DNA of 64,000 nucleotides from GWE2-40-63 sp041664345. GTDB taxonomy: Bacteria; Bacteroidota; Bacteroidia; Bacteroidales; SZUA-534. Shown piece by piece: positions 61,952-64,000 of the stretch. The stretch covers positions 62,001 through 126,000 of the forward strand of contig JBAYKX010000006.1 in NCBI GenBank assembly GCA_041664345.1, in the 5' to 3' direction. Under the pieces are notes generated by a model that did no database searches, had not been told where the DNA came from, and worked only from the letters and a program-made list of their open reading frames with translations. Position 1 is the stretch's first letter, and each line of letters opens with the position of its first letter. Made by a program: the position numbers and the translations under genes.

Positions 61952-63331
61952 ATGACAAGGAAAAAGAAAATGGAATTGGATATTATTAATCCAGATGCTG
62001 CGGGAATAGATGTTGGAAGTCGTTCTCACTATGCTGCTGTAGGTCAATCTTTGGAAGATGTAAAAGAGTTTGGTGTTTACGCCGAAGATTTAACAGCATT
62101 GTGTTTATGGTTATTGTCTTTTGGAATTACAACAGTAGCCATGGAATCAACAGGGGACTATTGGCAGAACTTATATGCAGAACTAATGAAACATGGCATT
62201 GATGTGATATTATGCAATGGTAAATTTACTAAACATCCCAAAGGGAAAAAGACGGATGTTAAAGATTGTCGGCACATTCAAAAACTACATGCCTTAGGTT
62301 TACTCACAAGTAGTTTTTTGCCTGATGAGACAACCGAAAAGCTACGAACATATTGCCGTCAAAGAAAAAACTTGATTGCATCAGCATCGGGAGCATCAAG
62401 AAAAATGCAGAAATACTTGAAATTTTTAAACTTCCGATTAGACGTTGTGGTTAAAGACGTTTGTGGACTTACTGGTTTGGCAATTATAGAGGATATTTGC
62501 AAAGGGAATCTCGATCCTGAGTCATTATCAAGCCACCGACATTATAATTGTCGAAAGTCTAAGGAAGAAATAGCAAAAGCCCTTCATAGCAATAATAGGG
62601 AGGATTTTCTGTTTGGCTTGAAACAAGAATATCAAGCCTATCAGTTTTTTCAAAAGCAGATAGTAGCCTGTGATAAGGAAATAGACGTGTTCATAAAAGA
62701 AGAATTGAGGAAGACCCCTGAAAAGAAAAAACTAAAAACCACGGATAAGCCATACAAAAGACAAAATAAGAATGCGATATCAATTAAGAACTTTAACCAA
62801 ATTGCGTTTCAATATTTTGGAGGAGTTGATTTGATGGCAATTGAAGGGTTAAGCCATGCTACAGTGCTGTCTATTATGAGTGAAATTGGTCCTGATGGTT
62901 TTTATAAATTTGGCACCTCTAAACAATTTGTTTCATGGGCAAGACTGGCACCGAACAACAAAATATCAGGAGGTAAAGTTCTAAGTAGCCAAATACCCAA
63001 AGGCAGTAATCGATTGAAAATAGCACTAAGGCAAGCTGCCAATGCAATTGGTAATCTGAAGGATACGCATTTATCTGATTTTTTTAGAAGAGTTGCTTTT
63101 AGAAAAGGTAGGCAAGCAGCTGTTAGTGCAACAGCAAGAAAATTGGGAGTAATTATATGGACCATGGTGGTTAAACAAGTACCATATAATCCACCATCAG
63201 AATATTTGTTCCTTGACCAAAAAAGAAAAATTGCAGTAGCCAAAAGGATTATGAAAAACATTGTTAAATTTGACTTAAAACCTGACGATATTGGATTTGG
63301 TAACTCATTGATTCCCAATTACAATTTTTAA
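61952..63331 (+). CDS. IS110-family transposase
   Basis: A 459-residue DEDD recombinase. The RuvC-like N-terminal domain has Asp20 (GIDVGSRSHYAAV), Glu65 (AMESTGDYW), Asp102 and Asp105 (KTDVKDCRHIQ). A coiled middle part follows, then the C-terminal Tnp domain: GLSHATVLSIMSEIGPDGFY, FVSWARLAPNNKISGG and the serine pair Ser345-Ser346 in KVLSSQIPK, where the catalytic serine is expected. The frame is intact, so the element may still be active. Confidence 0.93.
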   Translation: MTRKKKMELDIINPDAAGIDVGSRSHYAAVGQSLEDVKEFGVYAEDLTALCLWLLSFGITTVAMESTGDYWQNLYAELMKHGIDVILCNGKFTKHPKGKKTDVKDCRHIQKLHALGLLTSSFLPDETTEKLRTYCRQRKNLIASASGASRKMQKYLKFLNFRLDVVVKDVCGLTGLAIIEDICKGNLDPESLSSHRHYNCRKSKEEIAKALHSNNREDFLFGLKQEYQAYQFFQKQIVACDKEIDVFIKEELRKTPEKKKLKTTDKPYKRQNKNAISIKNFNQIAFQYFGGVDLMAIEGLSHATVLSIMSEIGPDGFYKFGTSKQFVSWARLAPNNKISGGKVLSSQIPKGSNRLKIALRQAANAIGNLKDTHLSDFFRRVAFRKGRQAAVSATARKLGVIIWTMVVKQVPYNPPSEYLFLDQKRKIAVAKRIMKNIVKFDLKPDDIGFGNSLIPNYNF

Positions 63332-63342
63332 CGTTAGTCAGA

Positions 63343-63659
63343 ATGGCTTCGCAATACACGGTGGGCAAATAAAACTTGCCTACATAAGCTGCATTTAGTA
63401 GCACCCGGTAGGTGCAGGCTTCGCCGGTGCCAATGTCAAAATAGGAATAAACCCTGTCGTCGCGAATGTCCATGTAGCGGGGAATGTCCTTGGTTAAGGT
63501 GGAGGTGTTTTCTTCCATGTGCAGGTTCCGTATTTCCCAGCCCGATGAAAATATCTGGGTCAAGGCTATTTCTTTATAGGCGTTCCGTATTCCGGGATGT
63601 TCCATGCGCACTTCAGCTAAAAAGTCGGTGCCTTGGGTAATCACAGCCGGATTGCACAT
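63343..63659 (-). pseudogene. Alpha-2-macroglobulin-like gene, C-terminal fragment
   Basis: The minus strand reads VITQGTDFLAEVRMEHPG, EIALTQIFSSGWEIRN, YMDIRDDRVYSYFDIG and LLNAAYVGKFYLPTVYCEA, the C-terminal domain of bacterial alpha-2-macroglobulins. The N-terminal 1500 or so residues are absent: a stop lies in frame just upstream and a HEPN gene follows. The fragment runs into the IS110 end and would be read to a stop at 63264. It is a fossil. Confidence 0.75.
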
Positions 63660-63664
63660 AATGG

Positions 63665-64000
63665 CTATTCCTTAATAAGAGCCTCAATTGTTTCTATGAA
63701 TAACTTCGACGGATTGTATAATCTGAGAACGGTATCTTCATCGAAGTCAAAGAAATCATTATAATCTCCTTTTTGGCGTTTTTCAAATAATTCGGTGTAG
63801 TGCTTAGCTAATTTTTTATCAATTTTTCCATTTTGAACAAATAGTTGTCCAAATTTTTGCCTACAACCGGAATGACTTGAAGTATCTATCCCATGTTTTA
63901 CAAGTAATGCTCCAACAGCATAAAAACAAGCATAGTACAATCTATTTATTGAGGTATTCCAATATCCATTTTGAATTAATATTTCAACCTCCAAAATAGT
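63665..64000 (-). CDS. HEPN-domain protein (5' end beyond window)
   Basis: At least 111 residues, with the frame open at the right edge. ILIQNGYWNTSINRLYYACF and AVGALLVKHGIDTSSHSG are typical of the HEPN family (PF05168), which often pairs with an MNT nucleotidyltransferase as a toxin-antitoxin module. The preceding residues (TILEVE) show that the start lies outside. The partner, if any, would be to the right. The N-terminal TTG at 63994 is not the real start. Confidence 0.8.
   Translation of the reverse strand, partial: TILEVEILIQNGYWNTSINRLYYACFYAVGALLVKHGIDTSSHSGCRQKFGQLFVQNGKIDKKLAKHYTELFEKRQKGDYNDFFDFDEDTVLRLYNPSKLFIETIEALIKE

Larger units (their letters stand above)
61664..63344 (+). 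mobile_element. IS110-type insertion element
   Basis: Removing 61664-63344 rejoins the macroglobulin reading frame through a shared AT dinucleotide (AT at 61662-61663 and at 63343-63344). The element is therefore about 1681 bp with a 2-bp AT core and no terminal inverted repeats, as expected for IS110. A 288-bp non-coding left end precedes the transposase and only about 11 bases follow it. Confidence 0.75.

Noticed and set aside
62902..63318. Minus-strand frame of 138 codons inside the IS110 transposase
   Set aside because: Shadow of the transposase reading frame with no independent support.
1..64000. tRNA, rRNA or riboswitch genes
   Set aside because: No cloverleaf, T-loop signature or known riboswitch core was found by eye; a covariance search would be needed to exclude weak cases.

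Overview
The window looks like a chromosomal segment of a free-living member of the Bacteroidota, probably a marine or sediment relative of the Bacteroidales/Marinilabiliales. This rests on the low GC content, promoters of the TTTG / TAnnTTTG type, a type IX secretion plug protein, a Wzc-like kinase fused to its chain-length domain, an Na+-NQR operon with ApbE, TlpA/DUF4369 lipoproteins and a fused alpha/beta E1 dehydrogenase. The genus cannot be fixed from sequence alone. No rRNA, tRNA or CRISPR array was seen.

Layout. 1-6839 (-): 5' part of a giant secreted protein of about 17 tandem fibronectin-III-like domains, running off the left edge. 7053-10252 (+): polysaccharide export lipoprotein and BY-kinase. 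10432-12846 (-): fused 2-oxoacid dehydrogenase E1. 13013-20559: two small membrane proteins (one NqrM-like), apbE and nqrABCDEF, the sodium-pumping NADH:quinone oxidoreductase and its flavin-attachment factor. 20817-22139 (+): T9SS plug protein. 22851-24551 (-): HD-domain protein and TlpA-like lipoprotein. 24713-31368 (-): molybdenum cofactor block (mogA-like, MOSC, SiaC-like, moaC, moaA, moeA, MOT1-type transporter, ModE-like regulator, ppnP). 31695-35291 (+): two aldehyde dehydrogenases and a cupin. 35508-38240 (-): amtB, glnK and a putative porin. 38620-47559: sugar kinase, aldose epimerase, pbpC, a broken DUF433/DUF5615 pair, glgP and rsgA. 47585-58352: GNAT protein, a chimeric hydrolase, DUF1593 protein, Crp-like regulator, small barrel protein, a phospholipid-type trio (HAD, DAGK, PlsC) and a GH5-like hydrolase.

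58.6-64.0 kb is an accessory zone: orphan genes, a decayed REP-associated (RAYT) transposase, an attC-like palindrome, and a complete IS110-type element sitting in a fossil alpha-2-macroglobulin gene, followed by a partial HEPN gene.

Genes that probably work together: ApbE flavinylates NqrB and NqrC, and the NqrM-like protein may help the complex acquire iron; the Moco enzymes, transporter and regulator form one metabolic block; AmtB and GlnK form an ammonium uptake and sensing pair. Intergenic regions carry several families of small palindromic repeats. The most interesting items are these repeats with the RAYT fossil, the possible bridge RNA of the IS110 element, the attC-like cassette, a SiaC-type phosphoprotein inside the Moco block, and an ice-binding-domain/hydrolase chimera.
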